Of a stretch of DNA of 9,481 nucleotides, positions 1-6,593 are shown piece after piece (position 1 is the first letter of the stretch; the number at the start of each line of letters is the position of its first letter). The position numbers and the translations under genes were made by a program. A model generated the notes under the pieces. The model made no database searches. It was given only the letters and a program-made list of their open reading frames with translations, and was not told the origin of the DNA. This DNA is from Syntrophomonadaceae bacterium. GTDB lineage: Bacteria; Bacillota; Dethiobacteria; PWVN01. The DNA lies in assembly GCA_003561835.1 (NCBI GenBank), contig PWVN01000264.1, positions 1-9,481 of the forward strand, written 5' to 3'.

Positions 1-6
1 CTCCTG

Positions 7-30
7 AGCTCGGCTGGCCGGGCTTTTTTT
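7..30 (+). terminator. Intrinsic terminator of an upstream gene outside the window
   Basis: A 7-bp stem pairs 7-13 (AGCTCGG) with 18-24 (CCGGGCT), with one G-U pair and a CTGG loop. It runs directly into a seven-T tract at 24-30. This is the classic rho-independent shape for plus-strand transcription, so the preceding transcription unit ends here. The gene it serves is not in the window. Confidence 0.7.
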
Positions 31-73
31 GAGGACTGGTTTCGTTTAAGAAGGGGGTCCCTGGGTAAAGGAA

Positions 74-187
74 GCAAGGGGGGACGGTTCGTTCTTGCCT
101 GGTAAAATATGGAGGCATTCAAGTTTCCGGGACGGTTCCGGGAACTTGAATCTATTCAAGTCTTGAGAACCGTCCCCGGCACTTGAA
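74..187. repeat. REP-like palindromic repeat cluster (GGGACGGTTC family)
   Basis: The decamer GGGACGGTTC occurs at 81-90 and 129-138, and its reverse complement GAACCGTCCC at 167-176. Arms 118-138 and 167-187 form an imperfect inverted repeat matching at 18 of 21 positions, both ending in TTCAAGT/ACTTGAA. Between them lies a smaller palindrome, CTTGAA-TCTA-TTCAAG (145-160). The copy at 81-90 is flanked by its own short arms, GCAAG (74-78) and CTTGC (94-98). Repeats with this core are, to my knowledge, common in intergenic regions of GC-rich clostridia and resemble REP elements mobilised by IS200-like (Y1/RAYT) transposases. No transposase is present here. The element ends just upstream of the -35 region of the next gene. 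Confidence 0.7.
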
Positions 188-201
188 TTGTTTGAAACCT
201 G

Positions 202-230
202 TTGTTGCCGGGGGGCAAAAAAGGTATAAT
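202..230 (+). promoter_or_regulatory. Probable sigma-A promoter for the NusG-II/guaB unit
   Basis: A perfect -10 box TATAAT lies at 225-230. The -35 candidate TTGTTG (202-207) is 17 bp upstream and matches only the first half of the TTGACA consensus. Transcription would start near 237, giving a leader of about 22 bases before the ATG at 259. The next gene, guaB, follows after 24 bases with no promoter of its own visible, so this probably drives both genes. Confidence 0.6.
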
Positions 231-258
231 AGGGGAAACATGAAGTTGGTGAGGGGCC

Positions 259-669
259 ATGTCTTTCTTCCGACAGATCAAGAAGGGGGATTACCTGGTG
301 GCTGCCGGCGTTCTCTTGCTGGTGGGGGGCCTGCTGCTGGCAAACCGGCTGTTCCTGGGCCTTACGCCCGCCGGGGGAGAGGCTTTTGTTGAGGTGGACA
401 ACCAGTTCGTCATGGACGTTTCCCTCCTGGAGGGGGCTCCCCGCTACGTCACCGTAACCCTGCCCCGGGGCGAAGCGGTCCTGGAGGTGGAGGAGGGGAA
501 GGTGAGGGTACTGCCCATGCCCCGGGAGATCTGTCCCTTGAATATTTGCTCCTCCGTGGGCTGGATCGACAGGCCGGGGCAGGCCATCGTCTGCCTGCCA
601 AACCGCATGATCATAACGGTAAGCGGAGAAGAGGAGGACCCCCTGGATCTGGACGGGGTCACAAATTAA
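259..669 (+). CDS. Membrane-anchored NusG domain II protein
   Basis: This encodes 136 residues of the small NusG_II (DUF1312) family, which carries the extra domain seen in some NusG proteins but is not itself NusG. Residues 12-34 form one hydrophobic helix after a basic N-terminus (RQIKKG), so the protein is probably anchored in the membrane with its domain outside. The family signature is at 92-118: CPLNIC (92-97), then GWIDRPGQAIVCLPNR, with cysteines 92, 97 and 112. The last 15 residues are acidic. The ATG at 259 has a purine-rich GAGGGG only about 2 bases upstream, so its ribosome site is less than ideal; an ATG at 240 is in another frame. The family's biochemical role is unknown to me. 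Elsewhere such proteins sit beside FMN-binding or ApbE-type genes, but here the partner is guaB, 24 bases downstream. Confidence 0.85.
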   Translation: MSFFRQIKKGDYLVAAGVLLLVGGLLLANRLFLGLTPAGGEAFVEVDNQFVMDVSLLEGAPRYVTVTLPRGEAVLEVEEGKVRVLPMPREICPLNICSSVGWIDRPGQAIVCLPNRMIITVSGEEEDPLDLDGVTN

Positions 670-693
670 GCCAGTGAGAACAGGAGGGAAAGG

Positions 694-2145
694 ATGGAGA
701 GAGTGACCAAAGAAGGGTTGACCTTTGACGACGTGCTGCTGGTTCCAGCCAAATCCCGGGTGCTGCCCCGGGATGTGGAGGTAAAAACCCGGGTGGCGAA
801 AGAGATTGCCCTGAACATCCCTCTTATGACGGCGGGGATGGACACGGTTACGGAAACCCGCATGGCCATTGCCATCGCCCGGGAGGGAGGCCTGGGGGTC
901 ATCCACAAGAACATGACGGTGGAACGCCAGGCCATGGAGGTTGACCGGGTAAAGCGTTCCGAACACGGGGTGATTACAAACCCCTTTTATCTTTCCCCCC
1001 AGCACACCATCAACGATGCCGCCGCCCTGATGGAGCGCTACCGTATTTCCGGGGTCCCCATAACCGTCAAGGGGAAACTGGTGGGCATCATCACCAACCG
1101 GGACCTGCGCTTCGAGCAGGATTACACCCGCCTGATCAAGGATGTCATGACCAAAGACCGGCTGGTTACGGCGCCGGAGGGGACCACTTTGCCGGAAGCC
1201 CAGGAGATTTTGCAAAAGCACAAAATCGAAAAATTGCCCATCGTGGATAAAGACTTCAACCTCAAAGGCCTGATCACCATCAAGGATATCGAAAAGACCA
1301 TTCAATACCCCTCGTCCGCCAAGGACAGCAAGGGCCGCCTGCTGGTGGCTGCCGCTGTGGGGGTAAGCGCCGACACCCGGGAACGGGCCCAGGCCCTGGT
1401 GGAAGCCGGGGTCGACCTCCTGGTGGTGGACACGGCCCACGGCCATTCCCTCTCCGTGCTGCAAACGGTGGAGTCCCTGAAGGAGCGCTTTCCCGCCGTC
1501 AGCCTCATGGCGGGCAACGTGGCCACGGCCGCCGGGGCCCGGGACCTGGCCAGGGCCGGGGCCGACAGCATCAAGGTGGGGGTGGGCCCCGGGTCCATCT
1601 GCACCACCCGGGTTGTGGCCGGCATCGGGGTGCCCCAGATCACGGCCATCATGGATGCCGCTGAAGGCGCCGGCCCCTTTGGCATCCCCATCATCGCCGA
1701 CGGGGGCATCAAGTATTCCGGGGACATTACCAAGGCCCTGGCTGCCGGCGCCGAGGTGGTCATGGTGGGCAGCCTCTTTGCCGGCACCGAGGAAAGTCCC
1801 GGGGATATGGAAATTTACCAGGGAAGAAGCTACAAGGTTTACCGGGGCATGGGTTCCATGGGAGCCATGAAGGAAGGCAGCAAGGACCGCTACTTCCAGG
1901 AGCAGGCGGAAAAACTGGTCCCCGAAGGCATCGAGGGAAGGGTGCCCTTCCGGGGCACCGTGGGGGATATGGCCTACCAGCTGGTGGGAGGCCTGCGGGC
2001 CGGGATGGGGTACTGCGGCGTCAAGGACCTGGCAGAACTGCGGACCAAGACGTCCTTTATGCGCATCACCAGCGCCGGTTTGAAGGAGAGTCACCCCCAC
2101 GATGTCCAGATCACCAAGGAAGCCCCCAACTATACTCTGAGTTAG
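694..2145 (+). CDS. guaB: Inosine-5'-monophosphate dehydrogenase
   Basis: GuaB oxidises IMP to XMP with NAD+, the committed step of guanine nucleotide synthesis in the cytoplasm. The 483-residue length is normal for bacteria. The TIM barrel begins with LTFDDVLLVP (9-18) and is interrupted by two CBS domains at about 95-205, which usually bind purine nucleotides and control activity. The catalytic loop GVGPGSICTT (296-305) holds the nucleophile Cys303. The phosphate-binding ADGGIKYSGD follows at 335-344. The mobile flap carries the Arg399-Tyr400 pair in DRYFQ, then EGIEGRVPFRG (411-421). All catalytic residues I can check are present. The start is set by AGGAGGG at 682-688, 5 bases before the ATG. 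It is probably co-transcribed with the NusG-II gene, and a hairpin terminator follows at once. Confidence 0.98.
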   Translation: MERVTKEGLTFDDVLLVPAKSRVLPRDVEVKTRVAKEIALNIPLMTAGMDTVTETRMAIAIAREGGLGVIHKNMTVERQAMEVDRVKRSEHGVITNPFYLSPQHTINDAAALMERYRISGVPITVKGKLVGIITNRDLRFEQDYTRLIKDVMTKDRLVTAPEGTTLPEAQEILQKHKIEKLPIVDKDFNLKGLITIKDIEKTIQYPSSAKDSKGRLLVAAAVGVSADTRERAQALVEAGVDLLVVDTAHGHSLSVLQTVESLKERFPAVSLMAGNVATAAGARDLARAGADSIKVGVGPGSICTTRVVAGIGVPQITAIMDAAEGAGPFGIPIIADGGIKYSGDITKALAAGAEVVMVGSLFAGTEESPGDMEIYQGRSYKVYRGMGSMGAMKEGSKDRYFQEQAEKLVPEGIEGRVPFRGTVGDMAYQLVGGLRAGMGYCGVKDLAELRTKTSFMRITSAGLKESHPHDVQITKEAPNYTLS

Positions 2146-2146
2146 C

Positions 2147-2169
2147 CCTCCCCCCGGGGAGGTTTTTTT
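2147..2169 (+). terminator. Intrinsic terminator of guaB
   Basis: CCTCCC (2147-2152) pairs with GGGAGG (2157-2162) around a four-base loop, followed by seven T residues (2163-2169). It starts 1 base after the guaB stop codon and ends the NusG-II/guaB unit. Confidence 0.9.
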
Positions 2170-2213
2170 CTTGGCGCACACTTCCCCCCTTCCGGAGTAG
2201 AATAAAAGAAGGG

Positions 2214-2245
2214 GTACATGGAAAAGAGTACCAGAGGACACACTA
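2214..2245 (+). promoter_or_regulatory. Candidate sigma-F type promoter of csfB
   Basis: GGACACACTA (2236-2245) fits the forespore sigma-F/sigma-G -10 pattern GGNNANNHTR at every defined position. GTACA (2214-2218) matches four of five bases of the sigma-F -35 pattern GYWTA. The spacer is 17 bp, one or two longer than usual. The predicted start, near 2252, is about 28 bases before the csfB ATG. B. subtilis csfB is transcribed by sigma-F, which makes the match meaningful. Short degenerate motifs like these can arise by chance. I saw no good sigma-A promoter in this gap. Confidence 0.4.
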
Positions 2246-2279
2246 ATACTGCAAACCTTTCAACCTGGGTGGTGAGGAC

Positions 2280-2477
2280 ATGTCCGATGTGCTGTGCTGC
2301 CGGTTTTGCACCCGGCAGGGAGAAAAAGGGGTCCGGGTGTGGGGTGTCCACATGTGCGGAGCCTGCCAGGAGGAACTCCTCCAGGCAGAGGTGGGGGGAG
2401 AACGGTACCTGTATTTCCTTGAAGTCCTGAAGGAAGCCAAAGAGTCCTGGGATTGGGCGGCGGAAGAGAAAGGGTAA
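2280..2477 (+). CDS. csfB: Sigma-G inhibitor Gin (CsfB) family protein
   Basis: This encodes 65 residues, the usual size of CsfB/Gin, a small zinc protein that binds sigma-G (and late sigma-E) and holds it inactive during sporulation. Two CxxC knuckles are visible, Cys7-Cys10 and Cys26-Cys29, 15 residues apart, matching the Gin zinc-binding pattern. A charged helical tail rich in Glu and Leu follows (30-65). An additional Cys6 lies next to the first knuckle. GGTGAGG at 2271-2277 precedes the ATG. Position supports the call: in B. subtilis csfB also lies a few genes upstream of the lysine-decarboxylase-like gene and tmk. Sequence identity is low, as is normal in this family, so the assignment rests on size, cysteine spacing and synteny. 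Confidence 0.78.
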   Translation: MSDVLCCRFCTRQGEKGVRVWGVHMCGACQEELLQAEVGGERYLYFLEVLKEAKESWDWAAEEKG

Positions 2478-2540
2478 AAAAGGAATCTCCCCTTCTTTAG
2501 GGAATGTATGCAGGGAAGGAAGTGTGGAGGGGGAAAGAAC

Positions 2541-3947
2541 ATGCAGGACCAGGAGAGGGCCCCCCTGTTGGAGGCCCTCATAAACCATGTACAGGCAGCC
2601 AGGGTGCCCTTCCATGTGCCCGCCCACCTGGGCCGGCCCCTGCCCGGCCTTGCCGGGCTGAAGACGGAGGGGCTCTTTTCCCTGGATGTAACGGAACTGC
2701 CGGGCCTGGATGACCTCCACAGCCCCACGGGGCCCCTGCTTGAGGCCCAGGAACTGGCGGCGGAGCTCTTTGGTGCCAAAAGCACCTTTTTTTTGGTCAA
2801 CGGGGTGACGGCCGGCATCCTGGCTGCCCATCTCTACTTCGGGGGCCCGGGAAAAAAAGTCCTCCTGCCCCGGGATGCCCACCGCAGCCACTACAGCGGC
2901 CTGGTCCTTTCGGGTTCCACTCCCGTTTACCTGCCGGCCTGCTGGCAGGAGGGAATCCCCGTCAACATTCAGGCGGACACCCTGGAGAGGGCCTTGGGAC
3001 TGCATCCCGATGCCGCCGCCCTCTTCGTCACCTCCCCGGGGTACCACGGCGCCTGCCCCGACCTGGCCCGGCTCCGGGAGCTGACGGCCCGCCGGGGCAT
3101 CCCCCTGGTGGTGGACGAGGCCCACGGCACCTACCTGTCCTTAAGCCCCCTACTTCCAGCGGGGGCCGGGGAGGCGGGGGCCGATCTATGGCTTCACAGC
3201 ACCCACAAAACCGGGGGGGCCTTGACCCAGGGAGGAATGCTGCACACCGCGGAGTCGGTGGATCCGGCCCGTCTCCGGCCCCTCTTGAGCCTTGTGCAGA
3301 CCAGCAGCCCCTCCTACCCCATCATGGCGTCCCTGGATGCCGCCCGGCGCTTTCTGGCCCTTAAGGGCAGGGCCAGGGCGGAGGAAGCAGCGGAGCTGGC
3401 CCGGGAGCTGCGGCAAGCCCTTGAGGCGAAATCTTCCTGGCAGGTCCTCTCCTTTGCCCCTTTCGCCGCCGACCCCCTGAAGCTGGCCCTCGGGACGGAA
3501 GGCCCGGGCCCGGCAGCCCTGGAAGGGCTGCGCCGGCGGGGGGTGGAACCGGAGCTGGCCGGCTTCAGGCACCTGCTCCTCCTCATCTCCCCCTACCACA
3601 CCCCAAAAGAGGTGGACTTCCTGCGGGCCGTCCTGACAGCCTTCAAGCCGGAAGGAAGCCGCGAACCCGCAAAGGCCTCCCTTTCCCAGCCCCCGCCCCT
3701 GCCCCGGCAGGTCCTGCTGCCCCGGGAGGCGTCCTTTAAAAGCTCCCGGGCCGTACCCCTGGCAAAGTCCCGGGGCCGGGTGGCCGCGGAAATGGTGGTC
3801 CCCTCCCCGCCGGGAATCCCCCTGCTGGTGCCGGGGGAAGAGGTCAGCCCGGAGGTTTTGAGCCTTCTTACGGAAATCAAGGGGGCGGGCCTTCCCTGCC
3901 AGGCGGCGGACCCGGGCTTAAATACGTTGAAGGTTTTGGAAAAATAG
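2541..3947 (+). CDS. PLP-dependent Orn/Lys/Arg decarboxylase family protein
   Basis: This encodes 468 residues of the fold-type I, pyridoxal-phosphate decarboxylases that make polyamines or their precursors (agmatine, cadaverine or putrescine). PFHVPAHLG (23-31) corresponds to the family's PFHMPGHK entry motif, and LHSPTGPLLEAQ (59-70) to its substrate loop. LVNGVTAG (85-92) would bind the cofactor phosphate. DEAHG (192-196) supplies the aspartate for the pyridine nitrogen, and the Schiff-base lysine is Lys223 in STHKTGGALTQ. The small C-terminal domain has VVPSPPGIPLLVPGE (419-433). At under 500 residues it is the short, YaaO-like type without the N-terminal wing domain of the inducible enterobacterial enzymes. 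The ATG at 2541 is chosen over 2508 because GGAGGGGG (2526-2533) lies 7 bases upstream. The amino-acid substrate cannot be read from the sequence. B. subtilis has yaaO in the same place. Confidence 0.92.
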   Translation: MQDQERAPLLEALINHVQAARVPFHVPAHLGRPLPGLAGLKTEGLFSLDVTELPGLDDLHSPTGPLLEAQELAAELFGAKSTFFLVNGVTAGILAAHLYFGGPGKKVLLPRDAHRSHYSGLVLSGSTPVYLPACWQEGIPVNIQADTLERALGLHPDAAALFVTSPGYHGACPDLARLRELTARRGIPLVVDEAHGTYLSLSPLLPAGAGEAGADLWLHSTHKTGGALTQGGMLHTAESVDPARLRPLLSLVQTSSPSYPIMASLDAARRFLALKGRARAEEAAELARELRQALEAKSSWQVLSFAPFAADPLKLALGTEGPGPAALEGLRRRGVEPELAGFRHLLLLISPYHTPKEVDFLRAVLTAFKPEGSREPAKASLSQPPPLPRQVLLPREASFKSSRAVPLAKSRGRVAAEMVVPSPPGIPLLVPGEEVSPEVLSLLTEIKGAGLPCQAADPGLNTLKVLEK

Positions 3948-3955
3948 CATAGAAT
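3927..3955 (+). promoter_or_regulatory. Likely sigma-A promoter for tmk inside the decarboxylase 3' end
   Basis: TTGAAG (3927-3932) and TAGAAT (3950-3955) are exactly 17 bp apart, matching 4/6 and 5/6 of the consensus. Transcription would start near 3962, about 24 bases before the tmk ATG. The -35 box lies within the last codons of the decarboxylase gene. This would let the essential tmk-holB genes be expressed independently of the upstream genes. Confidence 0.5.
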
Positions 3956-3985
3956 ATAGCTAGGACAGGCAGGGAAGGGGATACT

Positions 3986-4690
3986 ATGAAGGGCAAGCTC
4001 TTTATTATCGAGGCAGGAGACGGCAGCGGCAAGGCCACCCAGGCCCAAAAACTGGTAGACCGACTGAAAGACCGGGGGTTTAAAGCCGCAAAAATTTCTT
4101 TTCCCAACTATGAAAGCCCGTCCTCGGCCCTCATCAAGATGTACCTGCAGGGAGAATTTGGCAGCAGCCCCGGGGATGTGAACCCCTATGCGGCTTCCGC
4201 CTTCTATGCCGTGGACCGGTACGCCTCCTACAAAAAGGACTGGGGCGATTTTTACCGGCAGGGGGGAATCCTGGTGGCCGACCGCTACACCACCTCCAAC
4301 ATGGTCCACCAGGCCGCAAAGATTTCCCGGCCCGCGGAGCGGGACGCCTTCCTGGACTGGCTTTTTGACCTGGAGTTCGTCAAGTTTCAGCTGCCCCGGC
4401 CCGATGCCGTGATTTTTCTGCACATGCCCCCGGAGGTTTCCTTCCGCCTGCTGCGGGACCGGGACAGCAAAACCCCGGGCCGGGAGAAGCGGGATATCCA
4501 CGAGGAGCATGAGGAGTTCCTCGAATCCTCCTACCGAAACGCCTGCCGCCTGGCGGCCGAATACGGGTGGCATACCGTGGACTGCTGCCGGGAGGGGGCC
4601 CTTCGGACGGTGGAAGACATCCACCAGGAGGTCTATGAACTGGTGCAGGGTTTTCTTGATCCACGGGGAGATTTCTCAAGTAAAGGGTAG
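3986..4690 (+). CDS. tmk: Thymidylate kinase, clostridial type
   Basis: Tmk phosphorylates dTMP to dTDP with ATP, an essential step for DNA precursors in the cytoplasm. The P-loop is EAGDGSGKATQ (9-19). The base-binding and catalytic DRYTTSN motif is at 99-105, with Asp99 and Arg100. A long lid region rich in Arg and Glu lies at 156-183. FPNYESPSSALIKMYL (39-54) and NPYAASAFYAVDR (66-78) closely follow a variant I know from clostridia, not the B. subtilis Tmk. At 234 residues it is longer than the usual 205-215. The P-loop is odd: Lys16 is followed by Ala17 and then Thr18, where Walker A normally has Ser/Thr straight after the lysine. The start is supported by the purine-rich GGGAAGGGG at 3972-3980, 5 bases upstream. 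It lies 38 bases after the decarboxylase and 27 before holB. Confidence 0.93.
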   Translation: MKGKLFIIEAGDGSGKATQAQKLVDRLKDRGFKAAKISFPNYESPSSALIKMYLQGEFGSSPGDVNPYAASAFYAVDRYASYKKDWGDFYRQGGILVADRYTTSNMVHQAAKISRPAERDAFLDWLFDLEFVKFQLPRPDAVIFLHMPPEVSFRLLRDRDSKTPGREKRDIHEEHEEFLESSYRNACRLAAEYGWHTVDCCREGALRTVEDIHQEVYELVQGFLDPRGDFSSKG

Positions 4691-4717
4691 AACAGAAACA
4701 CCAAGGAGAGGGCACAG

Positions 4718-5695
4718 ATGCCTTTCAGCGATTTTATCGGACAGGAACACATCATCGGGTTTCTGCAAAAGGGCCTGGCTTCGGGGAAGATGAGCCACGG
4801 GCTCCTCTTTTCGGGGCCCAGGGGAAGCGGTAAAGGCACCCTGGCCCTGCTCCTGGCCCAGGCTGTAAACTGCCTGGCCCCAGAGCCCCCCTGCGGCACC
4901 TGCCTTTCCTGCCGCAAGACAGCGGGGATGAACCACCCCGATGTGCGAATCATAGCCCGGGAGGGCGCCCACATCAAGATGGAGCAGGCCAGGGTCCTGC
5001 GGCTGGAAGCATCCCGCCCTCCCTACGAGGGCTGGAAGAAAGTCTATATCCTGGACGGCGCCGAAGATATGACAGCACCGGCGGCCAACAGCCTTTTGAA
5101 GATTCTGGAGGACCCGCCTCCCTACATCCTCTTCATCCTCCTGGCCAGCCGACCCCGGCTGCTGCTGCCCACCATCCTGTCCCGCTGCCAGGTGCTGCCC
5201 TTCCGGCCGGTGCCGGAGGAAACCATCGCGTCCTATCTGCTGGAAAGGACGGGGGACCTGCTTCCGGGAGAGGCCCGCACCTATGCCTCCCTGTCCCAGG
5301 GATACCCGGGAAAGGCCCTGCAGCTTTACGGCGACAGGGACTTTGCCGCCCTGCGGGAGAAGGCGGCGGCCTTCCTGCAGGAGACGGCGGACACCGGGGC
5401 GGGGGAGGGTTTTTACCTGGCCGAAACCCTGGCGGAGCTTAAGGACCCCGGCCTCTTCCTGGACCTGACCCTCCTCTACCTGCGGGACCTCCTCCTGTAC
5501 AAGAGGTCCCCGGAGGCGGGCAGGCTTTACTATGCCGATTTTGAAACATCCCTGAAAAAGCTGGCCCCCATACCGGAGAGGGCCCTTTTGCAGGCGGTAA
5601 AAACGGTTCTGGCCGCCCGGAAAGAGATGGCGGTTCCGGTAAATCAGAAATTGGTCCTGGGAGTTATGCTTCTGGAGTTGAAGGAGGTAATCTGA
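4718..5695 (+). CDS. holB: DNA polymerase III delta' subunit (clamp loader)
   Basis: Delta' is the fixed subunit of the clamp loader that opens the beta ring and places it on primed DNA. The 325 residues show an AAA+ core: FIGQEHI (6-12), Walker A GPRGSGKGT (33-41), a four-cysteine zinc module (Cys52, 59, 62, 65), DGAEDMTAPAANSLLKILEDPP (113-134) and the sensor-1 region SRCQ (155-158). The C-terminal part is helical, as expected of the clamp-loader collar. The lysine of the P-loop is kept but the next residue is Gly40, not Ser/Thr; delta' subunits generally do not hydrolyse ATP, so this fits. AAGGAGAGG (4703-4711) sets the start. It follows tmk directly, whereas B. subtilis has yaaQ and yaaR between them. 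The stop is one base before the ricT start codon. Confidence 0.94.
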   Translation: MPFSDFIGQEHIIGFLQKGLASGKMSHGLLFSGPRGSGKGTLALLLAQAVNCLAPEPPCGTCLSCRKTAGMNHPDVRIIAREGAHIKMEQARVLRLEASRPPYEGWKKVYILDGAEDMTAPAANSLLKILEDPPPYILFILLASRPRLLLPTILSRCQVLPFRPVPEETIASYLLERTGDLLPGEARTYASLSQGYPGKALQLYGDRDFAALREKAAAFLQETADTGAGEGFYLAETLAELKDPGLFLDLTLLYLRDLLLYKRSPEAGRLYYADFETSLKKLAPIPERALLQAVKTVLAARKEMAVPVNQKLVLGVMLLELKEVI

Positions 5696-5696
5696 G

Positions 5697-6503
5697 TTGA
5701 GCAGGGTAGTGGGAGTACGCTTCAAAAAAGCCGGAAAGATCTATTATTTTAACCCGGGGTCCCTGCCCCTGCAGGCAGGGAGCACGGTCATCGTGGAGAC
5801 ATCCCGGGGGCAGGAACTCGGCGAGGTGGTGACGGAGATTAAGGAGGTCCAGAAAGAAGACCTGGTCCTCCCCCTGAAGGCGGTGGTCCGGGTGGCGGCG
5901 CCGGAAGACTGTCAGAAGGTCCAGGAAAACCGCCGCAAAGAGGAACAGGCCTTTCGCATTGGCCAGGAGAAAATCGCCAAGCACAAGTTGGATATGAAGC
6001 TGGTGGATGTGGAATATACCTTTGACCGCAGCAAGATCATTTTTTATTTCACCGCGGACGGGCGGGTGGATTTCCGGGAACTGGTTAAGGACCTGGCCTC
6101 TGTCTTCCGCACCCGGATCGAGCTGAGGCAAATTGGGGTCCGGGACGAGGCCAAGATGATCGGGGGCCTGGGGACCTGCGGCAGGGAACTGTGCTGTTGC
6201 ACCTTCCTCGGGGATTTTGAACCCGTGTCCATCCGCATGGCCAAAGACCAGAACCTTTCCCTAAACCCCACCAAGATATCCGGGATCTGCGGCCGCCTCA
6301 TGTGCTGCCTGCGGTATGAATCGGATACCTATGAAGACGCCAAGGGGGCCTTCCCCAAGGTGGGGGATGCCGTCATAACCCGGGTAGGAACAGGCAAGGT
6401 CCTGAGCCTGAATGTGGTCAAAAAGACGGTTGCTGTGCAAATCGATGAGACGGACAAACAGTTCGAGTGTTCCCTCCGGGAAGTCAAGCGGGTAAACAAG
6501 TAA
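5697..6503 (+). CDS. ricT: PSP1 domain protein RicT (YaaT), Fe-S Y-complex subunit
   Basis: This encodes 268 residues of the PSP1/YaaT family. In B. subtilis RicT works with RicA and RicF (the Y-complex), which carries Fe-S clusters, assists RNase Y in mRNA processing, and favours Spo0A activation, competence and biofilm formation. The PSP1 signature is clear: MIGGLGTCGRELCCC (154-168) and SGICGRLMCCLRYE (195-208). These hold seven cysteines (161, 166, 167, 168, 198, 203, 204), the expected cluster ligands. The start is TTG at 5697: a perfect AAGGAGGT (5681-5688) lies 8 bases upstream, inside the 3' end of holB, and the holB TGA is one base before, so translation is probably coupled. No U-tract terminator is seen after it. 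ricA and ricF are not in the window. Confidence 0.93.
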   Translation: MSRVVGVRFKKAGKIYYFNPGSLPLQAGSTVIVETSRGQELGEVVTEIKEVQKEDLVLPLKAVVRVAAPEDCQKVQENRRKEEQAFRIGQEKIAKHKLDMKLVDVEYTFDRSKIIFYFTADGRVDFRELVKDLASVFRTRIELRQIGVRDEAKMIGGLGTCGRELCCCTFLGDFEPVSIRMAKDQNLSLNPTKISGICGRLMCCLRYESDTYEDAKGAFPKVGDAVITRVGTGKVLSLNVVKKTVAVQIDETDKQFECSLREVKRVNK

Positions 6504-6574
6504 GGGGATCGGCCAGGCGAATAGGCGAAAGCGGCAGGGGTAAGGCTAATCGGAAAAGGCGCAGGTTCGAGGAG

Positions 6575-6593
6575 GACCCGTCAGGACGGGTTC
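6575..6593. other. Short hairpin between convergent ricT and Mur-like gene
   Basis: ACCCGT (6576-6581) and ACGGGT (6586-6591) form a 6-bp stem with a four-base loop. It overlaps the stop codon of the minus-strand Mur-like gene and lies 72 bases beyond the ricT stop. Neither side has a T-tract, so it is not a convincing intrinsic terminator. It could still act as a transcript 3' end for either gene. The rest of 6504-6574 holds nothing recognisable. Confidence 0.3.

Noticed and set aside
46..2241. Long minus-strand open frame across the NusG-II and guaB genes
   Set aside because: It is antisense to well-identified genes, has low-complexity Gly/His/Pro-rich translation and no recognisable domain. 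It reflects the high GC content. The same holds for minus-strand frames at 2142-3125, 3593-4624, 4676-5725 and 7940-8995.
2508..2540. Upstream ATG of the decarboxylase at 2508
   Set aside because: It lacks a suitable ribosome site, and the extra residues would be encoded by the Shine-Dalgarno region of the ATG at 2541.
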